Shown: positions 25,901 through 38,393 of the stretch, piece by piece
Layout of the letters: each line of letters starts with the position of its first letter
Numbering within the stretch: position 1 is the first letter of the stretch
Notes under the pieces: model-generated
What the model saw: the letters and a program-made list of their open reading frames with translations, nothing else
Told to the model about the DNA's origin: nothing
Databases searched by the model: none
Translations under genes and position numbers: made by a program
Assembly: GCF_030272615.1 (NCBI RefSeq)
Contig: NC_081408.1
Location: 624,092,383 to 624,156,382 of the forward strand
From: Cryptomeria japonica
Taxonomy: Eukaryota > Streptophyta > Pinopsida > Cupressales > Cupressaceae
DNA length: 64,000 nucleotides
Direction of reading: 5' to 3'

Positions 25901-26908
25901 GATAGTAGAAAAAAATATTGCAAATAATTAGGAAAAGTGCAAGAAAGAAGGCACAAGAGACACCCCCCCTTTTCACTAGTCTCAGAAATCACCCCCCCCA
26001 AATATTACAAGGTTGGCACTTTATAATTAGTGCATTTACAAGGCTTTTTATCAGATTACAATTCTTTTAAGAAAACAATAGAGATTTTAAATACAAATAA
26101 TTTTAGACAAGATCTAAAATAAATTATCCTTATAACTGCTTAATTTATCTCAATACCTTTCCAACAACTATTAGTTTCTGAAAAACAGAGTTGTGAGGAG
26201 AAAGATATGACCAGTTGAAAGAAGCAGCTGATACAACCTTTAATATCTAATAGAAAAAGGCAAAAAAATTTAATTAGACCTGCAATAATGGAGAGTGCTC
26301 ATTTTCATCTTTCCATCAAGTATTTGTTTGCAAAAATTTGACACCCGAAGCAAAAGTTGTGCAACTTTTAAGAAAGGTTGCTGAATTTCCCTGATAGAAA
26401 AACGGCTTAGGCCCTATTCAAGCTTGATTTCTGCAAAATTTATTAATTTTTTGGAAATACCATCTAAAACCCAGAAGTTTTTTGATGCTGGGAAGAAAAC
26501 CCAGAAATTGTTTTTGTGAAAATGAACAAAAGTTGGAACACTAAAGCCAAAATGAAAACAGCTCTAGTAAAAAAAATTTACTTTGATTTTTTACTGTGTC
26601 CTCCAAACTCTGATTTTGGTGAAGTAAAAGTCACTTTTGACTTTGTCAAGCCTTATGGACACTCTGGAAATTTTTATTAAGCTTCCAATATTACCACAAA
26701 GCTGCAATCACCCATATCTTACAAGAACACATACATGTAAACCAGATTTAACTAGAAGCTATTTTCCTTTAAACTGTTCTAATTCTCCACATCACATGAG
26801 AATGCGGGAGAAGAGCATACTTAGTTTTTAAGGAAAATATTAGCTATATAAAAGTCTCAAATCCCTCAAATAAAAAAAAACAAAACAATGAGCTATACCA
26901 GACAATAA
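25901..26908 (-). other. Copia-2 untranslated leader
   Basis: About 1 kb between PBS and gag on the minus strand. A C-run (G-run on the element strand) near 25960-26000 parallels the G runs just upstream of gag in Copia-1. No conserved coding seen. Confidence 0.75.
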
Positions 26909-26920
26909 GCTTTGATACCA
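26909..26920 (-). other. Copia-2 primer-binding site (tRNA-iMet)
   Basis: The element strand reads TGGTATCAAAGC directly after the 5' LTR. It differs by one base from the Copia-1 site and matches initiator tRNA-Met. Confidence 0.92.
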
Positions 26921-27542
26921 TGTGAGATTTTGTGAGAAGCGAGAATCGAGCCAAGATCTAATGTCGGTCGTAGATCACATGCAACTCCTCACACAACGGA
27001 TGATTGAAGATCAAAGTAGCTGAATGAAGATAATTTCAATATGAGAGAGAAATAGAGACAAAGAGGATAATTTGGAGAAGACTTTCACCGAGCTATCACT
27101 CCACTAACTTAACTAGTGAAGGTGAGAGTATAGTGCTTATTATATAGAAAAATATAAGCATATACATCTAAGGGGTGCATTAACTCCTACTCCCCATAAA
27201 AAGTGGGAGGTTTTACCTTCTTGGTAAATGCCAAAACATGTGGCATAACCTCCTTACATGAAGACAAAAAAGGAGTTGAGAAAGTTGGCACATAAGGCCA
27301 AAAGAGGGTGTGAAACCCAACTACCCCATAACCCACTTAGGAAATGACAAAATAGTGGTTATGAGAGGTGGCACAATAAGCCAAAAGAGGGTGTGTAACT
27401 CAACTACCTATGTGAGGTGGAGAGTTACACATGCAGCTGAAGTATTTCACCATGTGTCCTCATATAAACCACTCCTATTAACCTAAGCAAGCTTAAATAA
27501 TATATGTGTAGGAAAAAGGAAAACAAAAAACCTACACTAACA
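26921..27542 (-). repeat. Copia-2 5' LTR
   Basis: 622 bp, the partner of 20992-21612. A TATA-like TATATAA on the element strand is at 27139-27145. Differences from the 3' LTR are nearly all transitions. Confidence 0.95.
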
Positions 27543-28928
27543 GCCATCAGGTCCGGGAGCTTTGTTACCATCAAAAGAAAAGACAGCATTCCTGATTTCT
27601 TGGTTCGAAGGTATAGAAGAAAGGGAGGCATTAATCTGCTCATCAATGAGGCAAGGGACATTATTAAGGAAAGAGCTTTGAGCATCAACATCCAGTCTAT
27701 GATCCCTACAAAGTAGGTCAGCAAAGAATCTTTTAGCCTCTTTTCTTATCTCTTCCTCCATAACTAGCTCCCTGTTGTCCACAACCAGTTTAGTGATTTT
27801 GTTTGCCGCTTTATGTTTAATTGTCGACATGTGAAAGAATCTAGTGTTCTTGTCACCTTCCTTTAGCCAAGTACATCTTGATCTCTATTTCCAAAGTGTT
27901 TCTTCTTTAGCAATGACTTCATGGTATTTTTTGAGGTTTTCATTTTCTTTAGCAATTGACACAGTAGAGAAACCATCCTTCTGAATTTGGGCCTATTTTT
28001 TTTTTAGGTCTTCCTGAATTTTACCTATGGCCGCAAAAATGTTCCCAAAGTTGGTTTTGTTCCATAACCAAATGTTTTCTTTGATACTTTTGAGTTTCTT
28101 CACTACTCTATACATGGTGGTGCCCTCAACTTTGATGTTCCACCATTCCCGAATTTTAAGAGTGAGGTCAAAATGAAGTGTCCACATCTTTTCAAATCTA
28201 AAAGGAAAGTTCCTTCTTCTATCTATTGAGTTAGCATAGAAAGTTATAGGATAATGGTCAGACCCAACCCAGATATGAGCGGATAGGGAACAATAATAAT
28301 GTATGTACCAGTCATCCGAAATAAGAGCTCTATCAAGGTGAACTTGGATAAGGTCATTTCCAGTCCTCCTGTTAGTCCAAGTGTAATTACATCCCTAAAT
28401 ATCCACATCATTGAGAGCCTGAGAGTTTATAAAGTCCATGAGGGCTAGTCTACTTTCCAACTGAGAAGGGCTTCCTCCAAATTTTTCCTCCTCTCTCAAG
28501 GGAGTATTGAAGTCTCCCATGACCAACCAGCTTAAATTCTTGAAGTTGTCTCTTATTTCCATTAATTTTTTCCAAAAATTGCTTCTGGCTTTCAAGGTGT
28601 TAGGAGCATAAATATTAGTGAGGATCCAAGATGTTCCATCTTTTAAATGCTCAAATTTTATGCAAGAGAAATTGTTTTCTTGAATTAGAACTTGACCTTT
28701 CACACTACTGAGATTCCAAATGGTAGCAATGCCTCCTGAGGCACCTTCCGAGCTACCACCACTAATGCTACCAAATTTAAAGAACTTCAAAGATTCTACC
28801 TTATCTCTACTCATCTTAGTTTCTTGAATAAGAAAAATATCAGGTTTGCTATCCCTTATCATATTCCTAATAATATCATGCTTATGGGGATTATTTAGTC
28901 CCCTTATATTCCAAGAGATGATCTTCAT
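27543..28928 (-). pseudogene. LINE ORF2, N-terminal part: APE-like endonuclease and start of RT
   Basis: ORF2 begins at ATG 28928, only two bases after the ORF1 stop. The endonuclease motifs are in order: SWNIRGL (metal-binding Asn), IQETK (catalytic Glu), the YAPN region, GDFN and SDHYPI (His). It would nick target DNA to prime reverse transcription. TAG stops fall at about 28392 and 27990, plus another near 27888. The segment ends in the RT entry motif NKAPGPDG, cut by the Copia-2 insertion. Confidence 0.92.
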
Positions 28929-28930
28929 AG

Positions 28931-30685
28931 TTACTTACCAATTCCTAGCTCCTTCAGAGTCTTTTGAGTCTCATCTGCTATATTTTTGCTAGCCTCCTTG
29001 TCTCTGACTTTATGGTTTGAAGGTCATCCTGGAGAAGAAGAGACATACCCAACATCAGCTTGGGCAATTTTGTTAGACTTCCTTACTTGGGAAGCCAAGG
29101 GGGTGGATCCTTTCTTATTCCTATATTTTGGTATTTTCCAGTCAGTTTTTTTCTTAGGATCAGCTTCAAGGTTACTGAGAATTCTGGAAATTTCTTCTTC
29201 ATCACCCCATTTAGGAAATCTGGAAAGCTGTGAAGTACTATTAATTGTTTTATAAATTTGATCTGAATCCGAGAGATTCATTCCCAATATAGCACATTTC
29301 TAGGCTTCTTGCATTTCAAAGCTGATCAAAAGCGGGGAAGAGTTGGTCTTTTCTTCTTGAGAGTCATTGATCTCCCCTTCCTCAGGTTGTTCCTCTTCGT
29401 TGGGCACTTCCTTGCTAGCCATAGTATCAACAATTACCATCTCAACTATTTCTTTTGAGGATTATGGTTGTCCTTTAGATTCCTTTATTTGGATATGCCC
29501 TTCCAGGGGGTTGTTCACTTTCATTAAATCCTTCCTCAGGACATCCTAGGTGGGGAGGTTAGAGACAGGAGTTGAGGGTACCCCTTCCTTGTTTTCCCCC
29601 AAGGGTCCAAAGCAGTTATTATCAACAAAGTCAGTTTCTTTAGTTTCTGAGTTTGTAACTTGCCATACCTTTTTTTCAGGAGCCTTTTTACTTTCAGGTA
29701 AGGGTTTGGCTTGCTTGAGCTCCCCTTTAGGCTTGAGAGGATAGGATTCAGCCCAGTGACCTGCTTTCTTGTAGTGGAAACAAGCAAAAGGGATAGATTC
29801 ATATTCTATAATTTTCTTCCACGTTCCCAGTTTTGACACAATGTCTATCTCTTCCATCATATCTGCATCATGAGCTATCCCTACACAAAATCTAGCATGA
29901 GTAAGCCTCCTTTTTAAGGTTGTGACTAGGTCTATTGAGAGGAGCTCACCAAAGGAGTTTGCTATTCCAGAGAAAAAAATTTCTGCCCAATACTCAAGAG
30001 GCAAACCTGGTAATTTTACCCAAACTGGGACCTGCGCCAGAATGGAATCATTCATGTTAAGATTCGGATGTGATTTCTAGAGGACCAATGCTGTCTTTCC
30101 AACCATCTAGGGACTACAATAGAGAATCCTTGTTTTATCTTCTTCACATGAGAAAGCAAAGGTAAGAAGGCCTTTGGGAAAGGTCAAAATTTTGACATTA
30201 CCTTTCAAAGCCCATTTCCTTTTAACATAGGCCCTTACCACTTCGATGTTTGGGTGTGAACCCATAAACTTGCCTACCAGGGAGTTTGACATACTGTTAA
30301 TATTATAATCCAAAACCGAATCAGGGATAGAGATAGCGAACTTACCACCAGTAGGGTTAGATATGTTCTTGACAGGAGGTAAAGAGGATTTTCCTATTGG
30401 TCTTGTTCCAAAAAGGGATGACCATTTTCTAGATTCGAGTCCATTCTCCAAGACCTCTTCACATGGGCTGGACCCCCCACTGGAACCCCCCCCTATGATT
30501 TTAGAGACCACTTTCTTCTCTGGCAGAGTACCAACAACCTGCGGAGTCTCATCCGCCTTCGAAATATCTGGATGCTTGTCCTTCTCCCCCATAGGACTAG
30601 CTCCATCGTTCTAGCCGCTCCCACCATTGGAACTAGAGTTCCTGCCTTGCGGGGAATTTGAAATTTGAATGTTGCTCTTCTCCAT
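28931..30685 (-). pseudogene. LINE ORF1: DUF4283 gag-like protein with degraded zinc knuckle
   Basis: One frame from ATG 30685 (MEKSNIQISNSPQG) to TAA 28931-28933, about 584 residues. DUF4283, a plant LINE RNA-binding or gag-like domain, spans roughly 29830-30400 and contains VPVWVKLPGLPLEYW. The zinc knuckle that normally follows reads CFHYKKAGHWAESY: the second and last Cys are Tyr, each a single G-to-A change on this strand. Stops occur near 30613, 30107, 30074 and further on. The C-terminal third is charged and unrecognised. ORF1 and ORF2 would need translation coupling or reinitiation across the TAACTATG junction. Confidence 0.88.
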
Positions 30686-30722
30686 CGTTCACCTTCGGAG
30701 ATATTTTAGCCTAGACTACCTT

Positions 30723-30738
30723 GTGTATAAGGTATGTT
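30723..30738. repeat. TSD, right copy, of the ORF3-bearing LINE
   Basis: GTGTATAAGGTATGTT, identical to 9389-9404. The LINE 5' end lies 37 bp upstream of the ORF1 ATG. Confidence 0.93.
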
Positions 30739-31862
30739 ACTTGAAGATGGAGGAGGGAAAAGTTCATTGTTATTTGAAGGAAAAGTAAATGAAGTAGAAC
30801 TCTTTGAATAAATATTTGGGAAGGTTTAAGCAAGTCCCCTTTGATAAACATTTTAGGAAGGTTAAAAGATATGCTATGGAATTAACTAGAGCTTTAAAGT
30901 CATTTTGGTGATTTTGAAATAGGTTCATAAAGTGTATCATTATGAATAAATTTTAAACATCAATTGAGATTAGAGGAAATAAAACATTTTAAGGATTCGT
31001 GATTGACCAATAGAAATATTATAGGCAAGATTTCTAAACATGAAATTAAAATCACATTAAGAGTTATAAAAGCTACTATGGGAGGTAATCTAATGGTTCA
31101 TAAGTTTGATGACTAATATTGTCATAACTTTGAATAGAGATATATAGTTTATCTAAATTGGAGTAATTGATTGCAACATGATAAAGTTTGTGTTACAAGT
31201 TTTCAACCCATATCCATTATTAATAAGTAACCTTTCAATAACAATTTCCTTATATCTTGTGATTATAGTCAATGGGATTCCTTCTTAAAGAGTTGGAAGA
31301 GATGATTTTTTTTCAAAAGAGAAATATGTCTTGCAAATATTTGAGCATGGAAAAAAGTTATTCAAAAGAATGTATGATTAAAATTTTGTAAGGATTTTTG
31401 AAGTATTCATTTATGGATAGGAGAAGTGTTGAATAGATCTCAAGGAGATACCTTCACTCGATAATTTTTCCATGAGATCATATTCTCTAGGGTTCTTAGA
31501 GGGATAGTGTTGAGGGGGAATATTTAGAGTAGTAGAAAGAAGTTATGTTGGGATTGAGGTATTTTTCCAATTTGATCAAGTGTCATGGGTTTTATTGAAT
31601 GTTTGATAATCATTAGTGGGGGATAAGAGGCCTTAAATTTCATAGGAGGATTACAAGGAGTGAGTTTAACACTCATGTGAGGCATAGGTTTAGTGACATT
31701 TAAATTGATATCGAGAGAAACATTATGGATATATGTGTGAAAGAAAGTAGAGGTTTGGAATAGAATTCCTACCTAGTTAATGAATAGAGGTATGTGAAAT
31801 AATTTAATATTTATAGTTATAAAAATATACACAAGAAAATTTACCATATGTAACATAAGGTT
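30739..31862. other. Unassigned flank of the LINE target site
   Basis: Continues the decayed minus-strand reading found at 8619-9388 for a short way (Pro/Ser-rich text near 30739-30800). Beyond that I recognise nothing. Confidence 0.4.
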
Positions 31863-32592
31863 TGTGTGGGAGAAACCCATTTGGGGGAAAAATTACACTC
31901 CAAAATCCAAACCATCTACAATATTCAAAAACAATGGCTATGGTATATTATATAAGCTATGCCTCTACAAGCATATAACCATATAAATATAGAGTAATTC
32001 TAGCAGCATAATAATACCTACAAAATAATCATGCTAAATTTCATCTCCAAGAACCAACAAATATATGAAATATGAACTAGAAACCACAAAATGGTATTGG
32101 AAAATCATGTAAAATTCTAAAGGAGTTATTGTGCTTAAATTTTATGGTACAAATTCTAATGCCTCCTTTTCTCTTAGTCTTCAATGATATGTTTGGCATA
32201 TTCCTTACATGTTATTTTTTCATAACTTGCATATTTGACTACCCAAAACTTGGGCACCTTGATTTGGATCCATTATGCATTAAAATGCAATTTATGAAAT
32301 GCATCATAATACTAACATAATGTTAGTCAAGATTCCAATATAATCCCCTATAATCATGCTCTTATGCAACAATGAATTTATCACAAGTAACTCCCATTAT
32401 AGAATGTTATCATGATATATAGATGCTCATACAACCTCTTACACACTTCCAAGAAGGGTGATGTGTGGAAACCAATGCCACATAAAAGTAGGATGATCCA
32501 CTCCTTGTTTAAGGATAAAATAAGTAATAAATATAATAAATAAATAGATATTAACATTGGAAATGCAAGGTTGAGACACATTTTTCCCAACA
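31863..32592 (-). repeat. Copia-3 3' LTR (putative)
   Basis: The element strand starts TGTTGGGAAAAATGTG directly after AAGTGGGACAA, a typical copia polypurine context. It ends near GGGTTTCTCCCACACA. The ends are inferred from TG/CA and context; the partner LTR is not in the window. Confidence 0.55.
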
Positions 32593-32599
32593 TTGTCCC

Positions 32600-34045
32600 A
32601 CTTGTAAAACACCTTGTAAGAGCAAAAGGAGAATATGAACAATTACATGTAACCACTAGGAGCCAAGAGGCCCACAAATTCATCACACCATTGGAACTTC
32701 TTTTCAATCATATTTTCATCCATTCATATGCAACATTATATGAAGTGTCAACTTTGTCTAGCATCATCCTCTTTTATCAACTATATCTTGAAACAAATGC
32801 TACTAGACATCAATATAATTTGTTCACACATGAAAGGATAGGTTTTTTAATCAAAATATGACAGTTTGACTATCACATTTAATAGTAACCATCTTGTGCT
32901 CAAATCCAACTCTAAAGTATTGTTTGGAGCTCAAACTAGAACACTTCAGCTCTCACTCATGCTCCAAAACTTATTCTAGAACTCATTTTGAAGAACACTC
33001 TAGGGAATGATATATATAGACAAGCAACCTCCTTATAGTCACAAGTAGCTACTATGCATTCACCTCTATATTACAAAAAGTGACCACAACATGTTGCTTA
33101 CTCATCCAACTAATGGCACCAATAAAAAGGTGAAAATATAACCACTAGTGGATCTCCTACTATCAACATTTTTTAAACCTAATTTAAATCCATGAATCTA
33201 CGAATATCCATAAATTTTTTTATCTCCTATAGAATCACCGTAATATAAATAATAATTTAATCAAAGGTACCTTGTAAATATCTAAATATCCTATTAATTA
33301 TATCACAGTGAACTTGTTTAGGATTAACCATGAAATGGCTCAAGACTATCACTACTTGAGCAATATCTAGTCTAGTTAGGTTGTAGCATACATAAAAATT
33401 CTAGCATTATTAGTATGAAACACTAAAGTGATTTCCTCCATCTCATTAGGTGTACACAAATATTGATTTGTAGATAAATTAGCCCCCACCAAAATAGGAA
33501 CACAAAATGGTCTACATGTTGTCATGTTAAATCCACATACTTACTTTGTCCCACCCAATCCTTTCTTTTTATTCCATCTCTTCTTTTTTCATACCTAAAA
33601 TATATTTGGAATACCCCAAATCCATCATCTCAATTTATGTTGAAATTTAAGACTTCAAATCATAAATAAATTTCTTACTATTATAAAAATCTATGCATAT
33701 TTTTTTATGTATAGTGTAATAATAAGGAAACAAAGACCGTCTATATTATAATAAATAAATCTATCTTGTTTAAATCTTAGGAATCCCAAGCCCAATGCAA
33801 AAGAGTCATAATTTTCTTACAACGTCTTAGTAGATTATTTGAGACCATACAAAGATTCTTTAATTTGCAAACTAGTGAATCTTTATCTTTAACAACATAG
33901 TACTTAGGTTGTGCCATGTAGAGATTTTCCTTCAAGTCACCATACAAGAATGCTATGTTTGCATCAATCTATTATATTTCTATATAAAAAAAAATTGATC
34001 TAGATAAAATAAACCCAATAGATGTTAACTTGGCAACTAGGAAAA
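32600..34045 (-). pseudogene. Copia-3 RT core and RNase H remnants
   Basis: Minus-strand fragments include IAFLYGDLKENLYMAQP and SLVCKLKN (RT, 33870-34000), then DIAQVV...SHFMVNPKQVH and RIFRYLQGT (33250-33370). KCDSQ...LKNLSFH with the VPMVK end (32650-32900) corresponds to copia RNase H. Frameshifts and stops are frequent. Confidence 0.75.
34029..34045. repeat. TSD of composite insertion, left copy
   Basis: CTTGGCAACTAGGAAAA here matches CTTAGCAACTAGAAAAA at 37353-37369 with two transitions. Length and A tail fit a LINE-type insertion. Confidence 0.7.
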
Positions 34046-34863
34046 CAAAGATGGAAAGGGAGAAGCGAATGATCTAGAGGATGATGATGGTTGCTAGGTT
34101 GTTGTTGTGGACTGGGCCTAAGGCTTTTCTTCTAGGTATCATTTTATTTCATGGATTTACTCCTAGTGTCATTGTGTTGCAAGTGTTTCTTTTTTTGTGG
34201 CTCTTTTTGAGTTTGGTGAGTTAAATCTTTCTATAGCTACAACCTTTGAAGTCCTTGCTCTATGGTGGGTACAACTTGGTAAAGCCTCTTTTGTGTCCCA
34301 GGACCTTGGTTATCTGTGATTTGGGTTCTTATTTTTTGGCAAGGACTCTTTTGTCATATTTGAGGTACCCTATTTAGTTGATGGGGTTTTGAGTTCTTTG
34401 ATGTTTATGGGCCTTTTCTCTTTTATTGGGGTTTGTAACTTCTTCATTTCCCCTGAAGATTTGATGACTTGTTTTTTTCTAGATGCTTCTGTCATTTTCT
34501 CGTGGATACTTTTGTATCTTTTGGTGTGGAGGGAGTTGTCAAAGCTTCTCTTTTGGGCCCCATGAAGAGTAATATTTTCCATTTCTTTAGATGGGTTGTG
34601 GTATTGATCATGGTGGGAGCTCTATTATGTGCTATTTCCCTGTGTAGAGATCTCTTTGTGTTGTAGTGTGGTTTTGTGTTTCTTGGGCCAGTGTTGGCTT
34701 CTTTAGCTTTGGTGTGCACCAGATCCTCTATTATTGGTTGTCATTGTGGATTTCATATACATTATTTTTGGGAATTCATGTCCATCTCAAGAGCTATGTT
34801 TTGGAGAGTATGATCCTATTCTTCCTATCTTTTGATTTTGCCTTGGTTTTTATGCTAGTTAGT

Positions 34864-35441
34864 TTGAGGGGTAGGCTGGGAGATATTGCCCCCCTATTTT
34901 TCCTTTGGTTGTTTTGCTAGGGTGGTGTTACCTCCCATGTTGTGGAGGAGTTTTTTATGCTTTCCCCTTTGGCTAAAATTGTGGTCATTGCTACTTGACT
35001 AGTTCCAAGTTTCTATTTTTGTTAGTGGTGAATGGGGGGGGGGGGGGGAGTTGGCTCTTTCCCAGGTTATTTTTAGAGGTGGAGTGTTTTGTGAGCAATA
35101 TATATTTTGAACCCCTTGTTGTTGGATTTTGGATGTCTTAGATATCCTTATTTTGAGGGGTAGGCTGGGAGATATTGCCTCCCTAGTTTTCCTTTGGTTG
35201 TTTTGCTAGGGTGGTGTTACCTCCCATGTTGTGGAGGAGTTTTTTATGCTTCCCCATTGGCTAAAATTATGGTCATTACTACTTGACTAGTTCGAGGTTT
35301 TTGTTTTCGTTAGTGGTGAATGGGGGGGGGGAGGGGTTGGCTCTTTCACAGGTTATTTTTAGAGGTGCAGTGTTTTGTGAGCAATATATATTTTGAACCC
35401 CTTGTTGTTGGCTTTTGGACATCTTAGATATCCGTGTTTTT
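34864..35441 (+). repeat. Tandem duplication, two units of 289 bp
   Basis: TTGAGGGGTAGGCTGGGAGA starts both copies (34864 and 35153). Each contains GCTAGGGTGGTGTTACCTCC and a poly-G run after GTGGTGAATG. The copies differ by scattered substitutions and poly-G length. Confidence 0.9.
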
Positions 35442-35845
35442 AACTTTTGGTGTTGTTGCAAGGAGGTTTCTTTACCTTTCTATGATCTCACCCTTGCTTC
35501 TCCTATTGAGGTGGAGAGGGTGTTGGTGGGCTATTTTGAAGTACTGCAACTGGTTTTTTTTTTTTTAATCTTCCGATAGTGGTGGTATTGTTTCCTATTG
35601 AGGTGGAGATGGGTATTGCAGGAGAAGATGTGATTTGGGGTAAGGGGGTTGTTATTGCCCTTTTTTAAGTGGTGCTTTTAATTTTGTCTTTGTTGCTCGT
35701 ATTGTGGTGGAGCTTTGGGAAGCAGGATATTTTGTGCTTTTGCATCGAAGGAAAGTGGAGATTAAAAATCCATGCTTCTTAATGATTTTCTTGTTGTATT
35801 TAGGGCTCAAGATGGTTGTGTCTTTAAGATGGTTAGTTTTATGTA

Positions 35846-37114
35846 TGATGAGCCATAGTTTTATGCTTCTTTTATAGACATTTTTCTATCTTTAAGACTC
35901 TTATATTTTGATGATGGACTTCATGAACATGCTTTAACTGATCTTATATGCTTGTTTTGATAAGTCTTACTACCTATAGTTGGATCCTTTATTTTGATAG
36001 AACCATGAACTTTATAAATGTAATTATAAGTATTTACTATTTCTATGTGTGACTAATGAATGCGTTCAAAATGAATGGTCATGATGTGTGGATAGAATGC
36101 TTGCTCTAACCTTTGTGTGGTAGTTGCATGGAAAAATCTTTATGAAGGAATGGGGTCTCATTTATAGCAACAGGGTAACGTGGACAAAGGATGGACAACA
36201 AGGAAAGAAGAGTTCAAAGATATGTTGTGGACTCGGTCACTACTGTCCCTGCTCATTAAAAAGTCTGTAAACTAATCCTGGTCCATTAATAAAGACTATT
36301 AGTTGTCATGAAGGATGTTAGAGAGGATATAAGGATAATCTACAAATGTTCAAACAAGGACAAGAGTCCTGATTATCTTAGCTTTCCTAGATTTTATGAC
36401 TTTTAAATAAAGCCTCCACCTAGATAGTGGGAAGTGGAGTGAATGTTATGGGATTTGTTGTTAAGGATGAATGTTATAAATCCTTTACGCATTCTTGTGT
36501 CAGATAGTTCTTGATCTTGTACTGAGTAATGTTATGTTGCCCAGTTGATTTCCAAATAAAGAAAGTATCTATTTTCTAAGTCAATATAGCGTTCTGATAT
36601 GGTTGTGGGCTTAATCAGTTAATTTCTATTGTAGTTTTCATCTCAAGAGACTCATCCAAGGTGGCCCACTTGGTGAAGATTCTGTATGGTTGTCTTTTAC
36701 GCACTTTATTCTTCAAGTCACTTAATTCTGTTTCATTCGCTTGCTCGTTGTCTATTCCTACAACCATAGTCTATAACTCTATGACTGTTCCTGAAGCCAC
36801 GGTGGGGAAGAATAGTTATTTTTGTACAAGTTGAAGAAATTGGCATTTTGTTAGCAAAACTTAATGCTATCTTTAGAGTTGTGATTTCAAGAAATTTTCT
36901 TTTTCTGTAAACCATTGTTTAATCACTTTCAATTGCCTAAAAGTAGGATAGACTTGTTCATAGATATTCTTAGTGCATATAATTTGTAGTCCCATTTCAA
37001 TTTACACGTCCTCAGATTGAAAGATAAATGAGTCAGAAGAATGGAATTCATATAGTTACTCAATGGAAACTTGTGTCTCTAGCTTGAGTACCTAGTTGTG
37101 TGTGATAACCATTT
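35846..37114 (+). repeat. Diverged LTR related to the Athila-like element
   Basis: Starts TGATGAGCC like the LTR at 38527. It contains matching blocks in the same order: GGCCCACTTGGTGA (36660s), TTGTCTATTCCT.CAACCATAG (36750s), and CCCATTT.A.TTTAC.TCC (36990s). It ends in TTGTGTGTGATAACCA followed by a T-rich run and a degenerate PBS-like word. Similarity is patchy, so this is an older subfamily. Confidence 0.6.
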
Positions 37115-37352
37115 TTTTGCACCCACAATGCCTATGGCCTTGATGTTGTAACGAATCTTTTTCATTGTTGGTTGACTGTTGTCTGGTTGCTATTTGTCCA
37201 AGATCCATCTTCTTGCAATATTTTCTTAGTGGCTTATTTTTGTCAATTGTCTATCTTCTCGTAGTGTTCTATTTGTGGGTTTTGGATCTTAGTAAAATTC
37301 ATTTGTAAAGGATTTTGGGTCCCTTTGAAACCTATTTTACAATTTAAAAAAA

Positions 37353-38393
<1,041 letters not shown>

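Larger units (their letters stand above)
20992..27542 (-). mobile_element. Copia-2: near-complete Ty1/copia retrotransposon inserted in LINE ORF2
   Basis: 6,551 bp in minus orientation, with LTRs of 621 and 622 bp, PBS, one gag-pol gene, polypurine tract and TSD GCCAT. Its polyprotein is related to that of Copia-1 (same layout, clearly similar sequence) but the LTRs are unrelated. The LTRs differ at about 19 sites plus one indel (about 3.1%), so it is older than Copia-1. Confidence 0.96.
9405..30722 (-). mobile_element. L1-type LINE with ORF1, ORF2 and an extra ORF3, split by two copia insertions
   Basis: A perfect 16-bp TSD flanks this span. Subtracting Copia-1, Copia-2 and their 5-bp duplications leaves about 8,062 bp. 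On the minus strand the order is a 37-bp leader, ORF1, ORF2 and ORF3, then a T-rich 3' UTR of about 186 bp. Plant L1 elements normally have two ORFs; the RNase H at the end of ORF2 is known in plants. No long A tail remains at the 3' end (it ends CTAATTAATCAG). All three ORFs carry stops, and ORF2 also has frameshifts, so the copy is dead. It is older than both nested copias. Confidence 0.9.
34046..37352 (+). mobile_element. LINE-like insertion in Copia-3 RT, containing an Athila-type LTR
   Basis: It separates two halves of the Copia-3 RT and has a 17-bp TSD with two mismatches. It ends in an A tail (CAATTTAAAAAAA) after GGATTTTGGGTCCC...AAACCTATTTT, the same terminal word as the ORF3-bearing LINE. 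No LINE ORF was recognised inside. The first half is G/T-rich with a 289-bp tandem duplication. The second half (35846-37114) is similar to the LTR of the Athila-like element. How these parts came together is unclear. Confidence 0.55.

Noticed and set aside
12785-27542. Stop-codon reassignment or programmed readthrough to explain the many TAG/TGA codons
   Set aside because: Different elements use different stops, all explained by C-to-T changes, and frameshifts also occur in several elements.
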